Positions 23,401 to 38,542 of a stretch of 64,000 nucleotides of DNA are shown in pieces. A program made the position numbers and the translations under genes. The first letter of the stretch is position 1; each line of letters starts with the position of its first letter. The DNA comes from Vespula vulgaris (lineage: Eukaryota > Arthropoda > Insecta > Hymenoptera > Vespidae): positions 3,263,501 through 3,327,500 of the forward strand of contig NC_066586.1 of the NCBI RefSeq assembly GCF_905475345.1, written 5' to 3'. The notes under the pieces were generated by a model. The model saw nothing but the letters and a program-made list of their open reading frames with translations. It was not told where the DNA came from and made no database searches.

Positions 23401-24964
23401 TGTTTTTCGAGAAAGGTAAAACGTCCTTTTATTTGTCAGCATTAAAGAAGCTTTATATTTAACATGTCTTTAATGGATCGCTTTTATATATATACACAAG
23501 GAAAAAATATCAAAGGCTATGTTCTCTTCTTCTTCTTCTTCTTCTTCTTCTTCTTTTTCTTTTTTCTTTTCTACGCGGAAAGACGTCGTCGCACCTTTTA
23601 ATATTGTTACTTTTTCTTCGTTAAAGCGGATCCTCACGGATGATTGCTTACAATACTCGTGAGAAGAGCCGTTGGAGAAAGAGCTCTTGGTGTTCCTTCT
23701 CAAGAGATGCAGGAGGTTTGTTATCGTTTCTTGCGGTAAACTAACAAATAATATTGACTCGTATAATTGCCGATGGCTTTTATCTCTGCGGATTACAGCT
23801 CTCAACGTTAACGTTTCCTCGCCATTGCAAGCTAAAGTTTTTGACGTTCACCAACTGCAGTGAAAAGTAAGTCCCTCGATTTTTTGTTCACTCGAATGTT
23901 TATTAAAACAAACAATTACAGCAAATTCGAAACTCTACGAAACTATATTTTTTTGCAAACGTAAGCGAGTACGTTCGCCCAAAGCTATCTATATTCTCTT
24001 TACCGTTTATATGTGATTTTTTGGTAACAAAAATACGAATGTAAATTTCCATATTTTGCAATTCTAGTCTTGCTTTTACAACGATATCGATTCTTAACGA
24101 CAGATTTTTACGGTGCAACGAAGCGACGAGATATAATGTTGCTTTAAAAAGAGTGAAAATTATTTTCTCTGTTTTCATTTCTTTCTTCTATCCTTTTTTG
24201 AAGAGGCATAGAACTTAATACGATGTATTGACAGACGACAAGGTAGTTATCTTATATGTACGCGTTACGAGTAAACGTTGTATGCCATTCTAGCGTAATG
24301 AACACTGAGAAGAGAACGGGATATTCGAAGGAAGCAATGTCGAACGCATCACGGGATTTATTGAACGTCGATTGGAGGATTTCTACAGCTGCACCAAGTT
24401 CCAATTTGGTAGAATGATCTTTGAGGAAAGAGAGGGGATGGGTGTACAACATCTCTTGATACAGAATGATACGATCTGTTTATCTAAGCGTTTATAGTAG
24501 TACATCGACAAACATTCTGCGATTAGAATCTCTCGTAATGATATTTTCTAAAAGATAATTAGAATTAGACGATACAAGTAAATTTTAATAAACCCTTATA
24601 TATTCAATTACATATATGAATAATTTACCAATAAATGTTTCCTAATGTTTCCTATAAATAATAAATACTCTTAACAGGTATAAGTGAAATCCTATGTGAA
24701 AATGATAGCATGAACAAAGGAATGAAAACATTGTCACGGATCTTCCATATAAATCGACTCTAGAAAAATAATACTCTTCAATTAAAACTCGGAAGAGTGA
24801 CTGTCGAAAATCTCGAACACGAAGGTTCATCGCAATCCAGCGCGTTTGCCAGATCAGGTACATTTCGGAGACGGAATCAATACGATGTAGGCTCATAGTA
24901 CTGGTACTGGAGCGAATCCACCAACAGACACCCTCTTCCTCTATCCCCTACGGCATCCTAGTAC

Positions 24965-24969
<5 letters not shown>

Positions 24970-25018
<49 letters not shown>
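24970..25018. repeat. (CT)n microsatellite
   Basis: About 24 perfect dinucleotide units. Confidence 0.95.
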
Positions 25019-25020
<2 letters not shown>

Positions 25021-26010
25021 CCTTCCATCGTCGTCTCACCAACGTCGACCACCCCCAGGGCATTTATTTATTTCCATGCGGTTCGTATATCGCGCGTTGC
25101 CTCTTCCGATTTTCGAAACGAGGGAAAGAGAGACAGAAAGAGAGAGAAGGAATGAGGGAGAGAGGAAAAAGAAGGGTGAGAGAACGTCGAGGGGGTGAGT
25201 CGCGATTCGTGGCGAAGTCGTAAAATCCGCGGGCGAGACTCGAAATCCGTAATCACAGTTCGCACCAGCCACCGACCGTGATGGAGGATCTCGCTCTTGA
25301 ACGAGAGGGACGGAGGTGAGGGTAGTACTGGCTGTTCGTGCTAGAGGACTCCAAGTAGGGCGAGAAAAAAGGGAGAGTGAGTTCGGCACCCTCGTAGAAT
25401 TTCCCTACTGCTGGTGTTCGATAAAAATGTACATCTCTCTCTTTCTCTTTCTCTCTCTCTTTCTTTCTCTCTCTCTCTCTGTCTCTCTTTCTCTCTTTTT
25501 CTCTCATTCTTCTTCTTTTTCTTTTCTGTCTCTTTTTATTTCACTCTGATTATCCTTTTAACCCTTTGACGTTGAAGCGACCGACAGGTGTGACAGGTGA
25601 CGGCCCAAAGGCGGCTTTATTTTAAATCTTTTTCGTGGATCGTTTGTAGGGGACAATTTTGTTATAGGAAATTTCTCGATGTAGAATTTTAAAACTAATA
25701 CGAAATATCGATATATATATATATATATATATATATTTCTTTTGTTTTTATAACGAGATAGAAACGATAGAACACATTGTGGATTTTAAATGTACTTTAA
25801 GATCCTCGTGTAATCATTCGTTCGCAATTGCATTTAAAATTTTTTCAATCGAATTTTAAAAATGTATATTTATCTGAAATCGATATGTAGGTGTATGACA
25901 ATAAAATTGAAAAGATCCTACGAATCAGGATAATTTCGAGAGAAGGGGAAAATATCTCGTGATTCGAGTTATACATTGAGACACGCTGACGTATAATTAT
26001 AGTGTTTTTA

Positions 26011-26740
26011 TTCTCACGGACGGGACATTATTTTCGTTGTCTTTTTATTCGTCTTCGTTTCCTACCTCTTCTCCTTTCTCTGGTAGTCTAACGACCCCCG
26101 CGAGGATATAATTCACCCCTCGAAACGGTCTACAACGTACAGCAGTCCGATAATAATAACACGAACGATAATGATAATAATAATGCGAGAGCTCGTCCCG
26201 AAGGGAAAATAAGAAGAAGCTTAGTCCGAAGTCCCTTCGAGCTTGTATGAATGCAAAGTATACCTATGTATTAAAATAAAAAAAAATAAAATAAAGTAAG
26301 AAAACAAAAAGAATAGGAAATAAGAAAAAAGAAAAGAGATAAGAAAAACTTTTGCGTCAAGAGAGATGCTTCATTCAAATCTGTTGGTCCAGATTTCTTA
26401 TTCTTTTAAAAATAAAAAAGAGATGAGGAGATACTTCAAATGCGGCATTTAAATCCACTGACCGCATTTATTCATTATGAAAGTCAGCCAAGTACTGATA
26501 GCAACCTTCGAATCGGTATACGAACTTATAGTTTATCTTTCCCAAAGAATTTTCCCTTCACGCGTTGATACTAATTGTTCTCACGGACGAGACATTATTT
26601 TTCGTAGTCTCCTTATAAAGCAGCTCTTTCGTCTCTTCCACCTTTCTCCTCTACCTATATACTTCTCTTCCTTTCTCTAGGGGGTTAACGATCCCAAAGA
26701 GACCGTAATTCACCCCTCCGAATGGCGGACGACATCGTAT
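26011..26740. repeat. Diverged direct duplication, copies at 26011-26143 and 26578-26740
   Basis: Both copies begin TTCTCACGGACG followed by GACATTATTTT, share a pyrimidine-rich middle, and end with TAACGA.CCC and TAATTCACCCCTC followed by related GC-rich sequence. The offset is about 567 bp. Divergence is considerable, so the duplication is old. No coding potential is shared. Confidence 0.75.
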
Positions 26741-26766
26741 CCACCACTCCCCTTTTCTAAGTCCTC

Positions 26767-26799
<33 letters not shown>

Positions 26800-29700
26800 A
26801 AATTCTCTCTAGTTGGTCGAGTTGTTTCGTGCGAGTCACGTGACCAGAGCCAAAATTTCTTGATTAAGACGATGGCACGCGATCTACGTTGATTATACGC
26901 ATGTACATATAACATTTATGTACTATATGTTTTTATACATACTATATATATACACTATATGTATACTTATGTGTATATACTATATGTATACTACATACGC
27001 ACACATATGTTTCTTTATGTCGTTTCTTTTCTCAGCTTTTCTTTTTTCTTTCTTTTTTTTTCTTTTGTCGTTTCGTTCTCGTGTACCTCGTGCCACGATC
27101 CCCTTTGTCTTTGAAAAAATGATTGCGATGAAAATAACGAAAAAGTAGCTTTAGTTGTCGGTATAATGCAGAGAGAACATTTGCAGAACGAAAAGCGTGA
27201 CATTATTTTAGTTTCCTTACTCTCGAGATGGAAATAGAAATTTATTTGTCAGGAATATCTATAATAACATCGTTAGTATCGGATGAACACGACTATCGGT
27301 TGAACAATCTTTCTATTCAATTTCTATGGAAATTCTTCTATCTATTTAAATGGAATTAGTCTATCCAAATTATATTCCTTTTTGTGAAAAATAATAAGGA
27401 AAGGAATATGATATCGCGTTAAAATTTTTAACATTGATTCTTATAAATATCTTTAAATCTTTTCACGTTATCGATACTATACCTAGTTCTTGATTATTTA
27501 GCTTTGATAGATACGCTTTGTTCGTACACGTTCTATTACATATGTACATACGTGTTCGCTTTGATAGTCAATTTTCCGTGATCTGAACGTTACAGTCGGT
27601 TACCGCAGTATTGTAGAATCTTTGACGTCATTGCAGTTATCGCTGGCTATATCGGCCTGTCGTTTCTCTATAAATTAGGCCGCACAATAGCACTCGTCGA
27701 AAGCCTCAGGGGAGGTAACCGAACGTAATGTTACGGTGTGCCAAAATGAGTCGATCTGATCAGAGAGCAACTGCCTCGTTAGACATCCTACGTATACATA
27801 ACTTCAATCGCAGAGTGATATATTTTACAAAATTGAAATTAAAATCGTCGATACATGTTATAATAATTACAAGTATGAAATTCGTCATCATTTTTCTTTA
27901 TTTCTTTTTCATCATTAATTTCTTTCGCAATCCAACGATATAAATTCAATCGAAAATCCGAGGTTGAAATCTCGTATAGAGAAAAAAGAAGAAAAGGCTT
28001 CTCGAACTGACACAAAGACGTAAAACTCGTGGAATGTAGTTGACAAAAAAGCCCTTTTAAAGAATCGAAAAACAACACGACCGGAGATACGAAGTTTCAA
28101 ATCCTACCCGCCAAAATACTCGCCCGACTAACTATTACCCGGCGTCACGGCGCGTCTCGTCGGCACTTTTAATTCCCAGCGTTGAACCGCGCGATAAAAG
28201 AGAAAGAGAAAGAGAGAGGGAGAGAGAGAGAGAGAGAGAGAGAGATAGAAAAACAAGGAAAACGAGAGATACAACGACACCGTGTAAATCTGCTACGTTC
28301 TAGCTAGGGTGTCGTATCTCTTTACCTCTTGTTCCCCTCTCTTTCTCTTCCTCTCTTTCTCTCTTTCTCTTCTATCCTCTCTATTCGTGTCGAACGATCG
28401 CTTTGAAAAGGGTTAACGAATTCGGCAATCAACGGGTATCGCTTTCGATCGCACCTCGATGTTACACGCATTTTTCGAAGCCTTTTTTCTACTCCCAGGT
28501 TTCATCTCTTTCACTTTTTCTCTGTCTCTATCTCTTTTTCTCTATAGACCGACGTCCTTCTCATGGCGTCAAAATCGCTGATTCTATCAAATTGGTCGAG
28601 AAACTACAATCGCCGCTCCGTGAAAAGCAAAATACAAGAGGCTGTGGGGTAGGAGGGAGACAAAAGGGGATAAGAGGACATTCGAAATTCACGAGGGATT
28701 AAATCCTCTCAGAAGCTTTTAAAGCTACTTACGGAGGAAAAACACTTGTTCGCAATGCTTATGAATCGTGAAATTCGAACGTCCGAAAAAGAAAACACAT
28801 TTCTGTGGGTACAATTCACGCGTACGTTATTTACTTTTACTTTTTAATTGACTAGAAAGATACCGTTCGGAAAATAAATATTTGTGTTTTTCTACTTAGG
28901 AAATAAAAACCAAATGAAACCGGCCGAACGTATTAGATTTCTATGGAAATGAATAATAAATAATAATTCATTATTAATAACGATAAAACAATAATTACAA
29001 TCGGTCGATGGCAAATAATTTAATAATTTAATACGCCAACGCTGTTACAAAAATACAATCCTGCCGGAGCTTTTTATGAACGGATTAAAAAAAAAAAAGA
29101 AAAAGAAAAGAGAAAAAAAAGAAAGACAAACAAAAGAGAGAAGGAAGAAAAGAAAAAATCTATTAGCCACTTTATTCGAGCGAAAGGGGTGTTCGTTCGA
29201 TGTTCCATCGAATCTTGGACTGAGACAAGTGAATTATTATCAGTCGAGGCGGAGAAGAATGGCAGCGCGTATCCCTGACACTTCGACAGTCGTCGGTGCA
29301 GACGAGGCCGCGTTGGGATAAGAGGGTGACATAGGCTAGAGAATGAGGAGAAAGAGGAAGAGAAGGAATAGGAGAAGGGAAAGGTGGGGAGGAGCTGGGA
29401 AAACCGCGACTGCTCTCGCCCGTCATTGACAGCTGTCAGCCGTCGGCGCGCGGAAAGTTTTACGAGAACGAAAGTTGATATTGCTGTGCTCGCAGTTCTA
29501 TCTCCCCTTTCTATTTCTCCCTCTCCCTGGTACCACATGCTCTTGTCTCGCTCTAACACAAACCGAACCTCCAAATGCCCGATGACCGCGAACAACCTTC
29601 CTTTATTTTCTTATTTTACGTATACGTAAACATGTACATATTACATGTGTTGGTATATATGTATGTTTTAGCCGTGTATACTCGTGTTTCACCCCTCGTT

Positions 29701-30291
29701 TTCAATTTTTGTCTTTATTTAAACGTGCAAGCGTAACGAACAGGGAACATGGTCGATATAAGCGTTACACAATATTGACGAATCGATCGTTCTTTCTTTA
29801 TGCACGATTCTCTTTCTCTCTTTAATTCTCTCTTGCGAATTCGAATTCAATTAAATCCCGTCGATGTTTCGTCGCTCGGTCTTACGAAATCGATCGTCGA
29901 GAATCTCATGGAAATGCGTTCCACTGAAAATTGTGTCTCGCGCGTTCTTCGTTCCGGATGAATAAATCGAGTAAAATGGAGTATCTGTCTAATATATACC
30001 TACGCCTATATGTATACGTACGATGAGGTGAGGTAGGATGTAACGAATGGACGTAAGTTAACTGTCGAGACGTGGATCGATCGACACTCCTCTCTTGACT
30101 ACCGTGATCGATCGTACGAACAGAAAAGTCACCTAAAATTTGTTTAAAAGTAAAGGAGTGGAGGGTAGAAGGTGAAACGAACCTTGTGTACGATGCTCAA
30201 ATTCTTTCAATGTAAACGAGAGATCGAGGGAACATAGACGAATTTGACCTTGTTGTAAAGAACAAGAGACAGACAGAGACAGAGAAAGAGA

Positions 30292-30323
<32 letters not shown>

Positions 30324-33300
30324 AAGAGGCAGAGACAGACAGAGACAGACAGACAGAGACAGAGAAAGTTCATTTTCGATGACAACGTCGCGGATTGAAA
30401 TGGGCCGTAAAATGGGCAGTACTCCCTGGGGCGAAATATTCGACGGTCCTCTTTCCACCGAATCGAGTCTCTCCAATTGCACTCGCTTTCTCTCTATCCT
30501 GTTTTCTTTTTTTTTCACTCTTCTCTCTTCCCTTCCTTTATTTTCTCAAATCTTTCACGAATCCCGCACACGTTTCGCACGACACACGACGCTCGTTCGT
30601 GTGCCGAGAACGAGTCTTTCGATCGCTATACATAATTGATTAACGTATCAAAGAGTTCAGAAAGAAAGACGGAGTAAAGAAGGGAAAGAGAAAGAGAGAA
30701 AGAGAGAGAAATGAACAGAGAGAAAAAGAGATGGACAATACCGAACGTGATTCTACATTGATACGGCACTTTGTCATCCGCCGCACGCTGCCTCGATCCG
30801 TTCACGGTTCGTTCAGAAACTTTCTCACGGAAACTCTTCCCATAGATCCGGATCATCGTATCGACGGTGCGCACCAGCTGTCCCTACGAGTTTCCATTCT
30901 CAAGTGCAAAAATTGCACGATTCGTTGCGCACGATGGAACGAATCTCTCTCTCTCTCTCTCTCTCACTCACTCTTACTCGATCCCGAATACTTTCCATCG
31001 ATTTTACGACTAAGCCGGGATGGAAGTCGAGGATATTCCATTAAAAGTTGAAAGTGAGATCTCGCGCTCGGTGAGAAACAAAAATTCGTAGGACGATCCA
31101 AGTCTCCCTTTTCGTCCTCTCGCTACTAATTTCTTTTTCTCTCCCTTCTCTTCGAATTTTTCGTCGTTGCTCGGGAATTTTTCTGACAAATTCTTTTCAA
31201 GAAACGCAACGTACAAATTTCACTTGAGAATCGAAGATGGAAATTGTGGTATAAGCGAATGTAGCAAAATACTGTTAACTACGTTGCAAAATTATTCGGG
31301 ATAAAAGAAATATCTTCTAATTTTTATGTAAAGAATTTTACAGGAGAAATAAATTCGAGTAACGAATTTTGATCATCACCGATCAAAGAAACGAGTCGTC
31401 GTAGTTCGAGCGTGAACCCAAGAGTCTCTTTATTTTCTCCTAAAGTTTAATTCCATCATTTTTCTTCCTGCCAGTCCTTTTCTCTTTCTCTTTCCTTCGC
31501 TTTTCACTCGAGAATGTCCGTGAAGCCGAAAAGCCGTTCTTTCTTCTTCTTCGAAGAACGTTTTCCTTTTCTCGGCACGAAAAGGCGAGGTACAATCGCT
31601 GAGAGAAGTTCGAGTCGGTGTTTCTTAGGTCTCGCGTTTCACCAAGGTGGCGAACGCGAAATCGCAATTTACCCTTTCAGCCTTTACTTTGTCGTTGTAT
31701 AGAGTATTTCATAATGTGTAGAATGTGAAATAGAAAAAGCATGAAATAATCTTATGGAAGTATACATCCAATATATATGATCTTGTTTATTACTTACAAT
31801 ATACATAAAATATATATTAACAATTATATTCTTTTTTTAATACTTTACGTTATAAAGAATAAATTTAATTCTATAAAAATATTACATCGAACGAACGTTT
31901 CTACAGACTTTTCTATTATTTAAATCCTTAAATGTGCGTAAGAAGTGTCACAAAACATTCTATTCTATTCTCGTCCTCACCAGACCATTCTACGAATCCC
32001 CTTTCGTTTCTAATCGGCTATCGCAGATTATCGAGAATTTTAAGTCGACGTCTACTCCCACGAGCAAGCTTTCAATCATCACTGGAACGGGACACCCGAA
32101 TGGAAACCCGAACGATTTCGGGCGGAATGAATAACTCATGACTCGCAGTCTGAGTCCGGATACTCTCGGATCAAACGCGTCACTGTCGTCGCAATTAAAG
32201 CTTGGAACTCTCACCCCCGTAATGCCTCGTCAATGCGGAAGACGCGGACTCGCATAATTTTCCGTCCCATTTGACTATTCCAAGCAGTACCTCTCGTAAT
32301 GGTGATCATCGTGACTATCGTTCAACGAGTTACCATCGACGACTATTCAGTTTGTTTTTCAACTTTTGACAAATTTTCTGTTTATCGATGCGGTAAAATC
32401 GATGGTATAATAAAGGGGTCGTTTGAAGAATAAAATGAAAGAAGAAAAAAAAGAACCAAGAGAAGAAAAACCAAAAAGATCAGAAAGCTCACTTTCCGCG
32501 GAGGTATTATACGTTAGCATACATTTTATGCAAACACTCGTGAATATTCATAAGTCTATTATAGTCTCCGAACGGAGTACAAGAGAACGTTGAAGCTAAA
32601 GGTGAAAGGACTTATCTTAGGTCAAGAGTCGTAATCGAGTTGGATCCCTTTCTCAAGCTAAAAGACAATGGAAGTAGGTATGTATTACGAAGAAAATTAG
32701 CGATGAGATATGATGTGTATATATATATATATATACACGTACATACATACATACATATATATATGCATGGTACGAATACATATACATATGAAGAGTACGA
32801 AAATCATCTTAACGACATTATATCTCAAAAGTCTCGTTTGCGAAGCGATGACGCGAGAAGAATTTTCATTATATCGTTTCGAACACAATCGGCGATGCAA
32901 TCAGGCAGCTTTACCCTCGATTTAAACTCGTTTCGAGGGTCAATAAGGGTTCGCCTCTATCCCTCTTCATCCACTCTTCTCTTCTCCCTTTCTCTTTGTC
33001 TCTTTGTCTCAATTCGATAACCACAATTCCTTCTCGTGTTGAGTCTTTCATAACCTATCCAAAATTACCTTGGCGAGTCTCATTCCTCTTAGCGATCTCT
33101 CCCAGCTATATCACTTCTGTAAATCGAAGTAATAATCTCCGGAAGGGAAAGTAAATCTTCGACGATCTATATATTAACTACTCTCATAGATCCTATTGAA
33201 ATATCGTTATATTTATCTACTCTACCAGATGAGAATTTCGATAAACGACTGTAAAAGATTTGCATTTGCTTTTTGCCGAACAACGAAAAAATTCATTCGA

Positions 33301-36300
33301 ATAGACGTATTGATTTTCTTTGGGAAAATAATCCGATAAATAAATAACTAGGTATTACTCTGAAAGAAACTCCGTGAAAGAGTCGTAAAGTTTTTCGCAC
33401 TCGAGTGCGATATAGAGGAATGACGGCTAAGAAGATATTCCGTTATGGAATCCGAGCGAAAGCCGGCGTCGGTTTTCCCACTGTCGTATCTCCAATACAC
33501 CAACACGTCCATATCGAAGAAAGAGAAACACGAAGAGAAAAAAAAGAAACGGGGAAGAAAGAACGAGAGAGAGAGAGAGAGAGAGAGAGAAAGAAATTCT
33601 TAGAGTCGATGCGAATACGACAAAGCCTCGAAAAGTTCGCCAAGCTTTTCAAGATATTCGTTCATTTAACGACCGATCGATCGAACAGACTTCTTCGAAA
33701 ATCTTAGATTCGACGTCTATGTGGTTGCATCTTGAAATAGAATTCACTCATCATGAACGAATATTCTACAATTTTAACGTTGAACTTATTTTACGTTAAA
33801 GAAATAATTTCGTCGAATTCGTCCGATGGCTAGAAATTTTCTAATAAAGATCGATTTCAACAATTTTTTTCTGCTATTTTATAATGCTTTATAACAAAAC
33901 ATTATTTCTCATATCCTGTCTTGATTTTTAAAGGAAGAACGAAAGAAGATATCCATAAAATTGTTGGAAACGAGAAAAATGGAGAGGAGCTAATATCGCA
34001 TTCATGAAGTGACGATCGTCCGAAGCGTTCTGAATAAATAAATAAATATAAATAACTAACAATAAATGTAGAGTGAGAGACATATAACCCGATGTTACAT
34101 TATTGACGTGTACTTTAATGCCATATTGTTTGCTTTGTATTTTAAAATACAAATTTGTAATACAAAACACATAGATATATATGTACATACTACAAATTTA
34201 ATGTAATCAGTTTGATGTGTGGATTTTTGTATGAATTGTATTAAAAAGAAAAAAGAAAACAGAAAAAAGAAAAGAAGAAAAAGAAAAAGAGAAAAAGAAG
34301 ACCAGCAATAGAATCAGTTTGTAAATGGACAATTTCCAGTAGTATCTATCAATTTCCATATATCATCCATGTAACATTATCGAACTATATTTATGTCTGT
34401 ATACGCATAACTATAGTCAGACACAATGCATGTATATTCACAGCGTGGAAAATACAAGAAAATTGCTCGCTGTTGGAGAAGGTTGACAACACGGAGAGCT
34501 CTTCAATTTATCTCGTCCCTTGGAGCGTCCATTCTTCCTCTTTTTCTCCTTTCCCTGCCCACCACCTACTCTACGCTTTCGTTTCATCCCTTTCCGCGAT
34601 CGTTCTTTCTTCTTACCTCTGCATCCGCTCCTTCGCTCTACTTCCGACCGCTCTTTCTATCCCTGTTTCCTCCTTTAGCCTCGGGACGATATTTATTAGA
34701 TTTCTGTCACGTCGCGTCTTCGTGCGAAGAAGATAGCAACGTGTTCGAGAAGAAGAAGAAAAAGATAGAGATATCCGGCATATTTAAGACGATGTATACT
34801 CACTAAACAAAAGCGAATAGAAGCGAAGACGGAATTATAATATCAAGAATTGTCTTTTTCATTTTCTGATACAAACACGTATTTGAGATATTCTCTAAAT
34901 TCGTTCGGTCATCGGCAAATTATAAAATCTTTTGTTCCTTATTTTCGTTCGTTCCTGAAAATAGTCACACGTTTTATTTTTTTCTTCTTTTCTCCTTTTT
35001 TAAAATAACATGAACATTTTTTTTCCAACGGTCATAAGTATTTAAGAATTGCAAGCAGAGATTTCAAGAAATTCCTGTGGGTCATATATAAAATGTATTT
35101 TGAAAATTCGACAAAGAAAAAATAGAAGAAGCAATTTGTTATAACTCGTAGAGGAACGAACGATTTTTATGATATTTTTCGATGCTATACAAATCGACGA
35201 TGTACGATATATCTGTAGAATTCATATGGCTGACATTTCTTTTTTTTTTTTTTTTGAAATGGGAATCAATAAAAAAAACTTGTAAAACTTATACTTCTCA
35301 ATTTTTATCGTAGCTCCGATACCGATCGTTATTTATTTTTTTTTGTTTTTATTTTTTTTCTTCTTTCTCTCTCTCTTTTTTTTTTTTTTTTATTTCAACA
35401 ACTTGACACACGTTGCGCAAATCTCTACATTGTTTCAAATAAAATTTATTTATTTTGAAAAAGAAATATTATACGAATAATTATAAGTATTGTGATTATG
35501 AATCGACATGCGATTAATAACTTCGAATACATTAACGAACTACCCGTTGTAGGATTAAAAGGGAACTAGGATAAGTAGAACTCGTTTCCACTTTCCTACC
35601 GATCAACCCCTCGAACAAAAGCATCCTATGCTCTCCTTCCGCGTAAAATCACTCTCTCTCTCTCTCTCCCTTCCTCCCTCCCTCTTTTCTCTCTCTTAGT
35701 TTGGACGATGAGAGATTGGAGTAAGAGTAAAAAGGGAGGTTTGAGAGTGAATAAGGGGTGAGAGGAAACAAGGGATGGGACTGGCGAACGGACTGACGTC
35801 GCTCGAGCCGCAAGCTCTTCGTAAAATTCATCATGCGCCCAGCCTCGAGAGCGGCCCTTTTATCCGAAATTCCGAGATAGTCGGGACTACGGATTAGTGT
35901 TGTTCAAACAGAGGTTAAGGGCACTTCGAAATGGGCGTGCACGAGCTTCTCACTCTTCCCTTCGATCCATTCCATCTCTTTATCTCTTTCTTTCTTTCGT
36001 CTTTCCCTATAATTCTCCTTCTCTTTCTCTTTGCTTCTAGCTAATAAAATACCACGACGACCGAGCGGCCCTTCTCTATACTATATTGCCCTTTGCCGAA
36101 CTTCGACCAAAGGAATGTTCGCGTTACGAATAGGTTCTTCTCAAGTTCCACGCATTTTTCTACTCTCTTTTACGTTCTGTTATGCGATAATAGTTCAAAG
36201 GGGACTCAAGTAAAAGACTTTGCGTTCGTCGATTCGACGGAAATCGATTAACAATTATGTACCTTCGAATAAACTCTAAACTCTTCTTCTTTTCTTTAGT

Positions 36301-37757
36301 CTTTCTTTTCTTTTTCTTTCTTTGTCTTTTTCTTAAAATGAAAAATTTCTTTTATTCTCTTGATCTGTCCTTATAATTTCAATATTCGTTTTCATAATTA
36401 CGATGCAATTAAATCGAACCATTTCCCCTTTTCAAATATAAGAACCAACGAAGCAATATTTTTTCTTTCCAGATACATAACGTCGATTTAATGGCAAATC
36501 TTTTCATTGAAAGGTTCGATTCCTATCCTTTTCTTTTCGTAGTACTATCGAACGATAAGTTCCACAGAATTCTCGTAAATTTTACTCAACACTGGTTGTA
36601 ACCGCACGTTCTCATCCTCGTCGAGAGCCACTATCTGTCTCTATTTCTATTTGTCTCCCTTTATCTACGTCCGGATAATAAAATAGCGTCGAAGTCTTTC
36701 CCTTGTTATATCGGCCATTCGTAATTCTTGAAAGGACACGTAGATCTTCGCTTTCTACGAAGGGTTAGTAAGAATTTCCTCTCGAATGTGACACATAGAT
36801 ACGTACATATACGTGTATACATCTTCCAACAAACACCGAATCGTAATACACGATAGACGGGACGTTAATCGTTCGTCTCGAAGCCTTAATCTTGATTTAT
36901 TCGTTGGCATGTCCCCACAAACTATTTAATACCGTTATCTCTTTGTATGTATATAGGTTTACGTGTACATGGAACATGCATATGTAGGTATGTAGATATA
37001 GCTAGTCGGTTGACTTTGATCGTTGTTATTTTTTCTTTTTTGATGATACTATAAAAGGCAGATGATACTTCTTTCCGATGTCCTCTCTCTCTCTTTCTAT
37101 CTATCCACCTATCTCTATTGTCTCTTTTTAGCTTGGCAAAGAGGAAGAGCAGAGAGCCGGGAAATGACAGTATCGCAAACGCTCGACTACAAACGACCAA
37201 ATGAGATACGAAAAGGGAAGTAAAAAAGGAAACCTATGAAATATGTATTACGAATCGCTATTCGGTGATTTCGATGTAATAAAAAAAGTTTAATGTATCA
37301 ATGGGAATATATCATCTCGTACGAATGCAACTCTCCTTCCTCTTTCTGACTACCTTCTTCTATTTTATCCTTTATCTATCGACGATAAATCATTTGCGGT
37401 CGTTGGGTAAGTTTCGACTTCACTGGCGTCTTAACGGTGCCGACTGGTACCATCGAAAAACGAAAAAAATCCAAAATGGAAGAAATAGGTAAATTGATGA
37501 GCTCTAGAACACCTTTTTGTTCTTCTTGTTTAAATGAGAGATAAATAAAATGGAGTGTCTTTGGTTCTTTTTACGGTGACTCGTGTCGATAAAAAAAAAG
37601 TAAAGAGAAAGAGAGAGAGAGAGAGAGGGAGAGAAAAAGTAAGAAAAACAAAAAACGGGACAACCATTCCGGAATAATTACAGGCCTTAATGTAGATACC
37701 GATGTCGATAGGCAATTTTACGGGCTGTGAAAACGGGCTTAAAGTCTCTTTCTCTCG

Positions 37758-37762
<5 letters not shown>

Positions 37763-37814
<52 letters not shown>
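37763..37814. repeat. (GA)n microsatellite
   Basis: About 52 bp, nearly perfect, within a longer purine tract that continues to about 37870. Confidence 0.95.
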
Positions 37815-37819
<5 letters not shown>

Positions 37820-38504
37820 AGAGAAAGAAAAAGAGAGAGAGAGAGAGAGGGAGAGAGAAAGGGAGAAAGAATGAGAACGGCAAGAGCGAAGCATCCTGAT
37901 GCTGAAAGCTGAAAGTCAATAAGGTTTTATCTGGTCGACACACGGTTGACAAATTGCACAGGAAAATTGGCGTTTCCACTTTTCGTATCCCTTTTCGCGA
38001 ACAGTGATTTTTGAAAAGAGATTTTTGTCAGTCCGTCGACCTTGACTAAATGTTCGGTCAATTTTGAGAGCACACATATCGTGTTTGATCAAGAACGCGA
38101 AGCAGTTTTTTTCAAATAACTTTCACGTACCTCTTCCGCCTCTTTGTTTTCATTCCCACCGACATTTGAAATGAAAAGAATCGAAAAATGATAGGGGAAG
38201 ATTTGGTATAAAAAAAACAATGGTTCCAATTTCTAGAACAATTTGAATATCATCTTTTCCTCCTCTTTTCTTATTTCTTACCTTCCTTCTCTTTTTCCTC
38301 TTTATTTCACGCCGTTCTTCGTCTTCGTAATTAGTCGCGACGCTCGTTCCAATTACGAGACGCGATATCGGCCCTAATGAGGCACTTGTAAGTAAGCTGG
38401 TGAGGGCTTTGACTAATTAAGTCCCAGCAGGGCTCGCCATCGGCAATACCCGTCCTTCCATCGCTTTTTTCCTCTCTTCCTCTCTCCACCTCTCTTCCTC
38501 TCTC

Positions 38505-38542
<38 letters not shown>

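Noticed and set aside
25036..25389. GC-rich minus-strand frame of 117 codons, as the missing first exon
   Set aside because: It has no signal-peptide-like start, includes microsatellite translation, and has no donor leaving one base of a codon.
36491..36530. tRNA-like B box GGTTCGATTCC at 36513-36523
   Set aside because: There is no A box at the right distance, no acceptor stem pairing and no cloverleaf.
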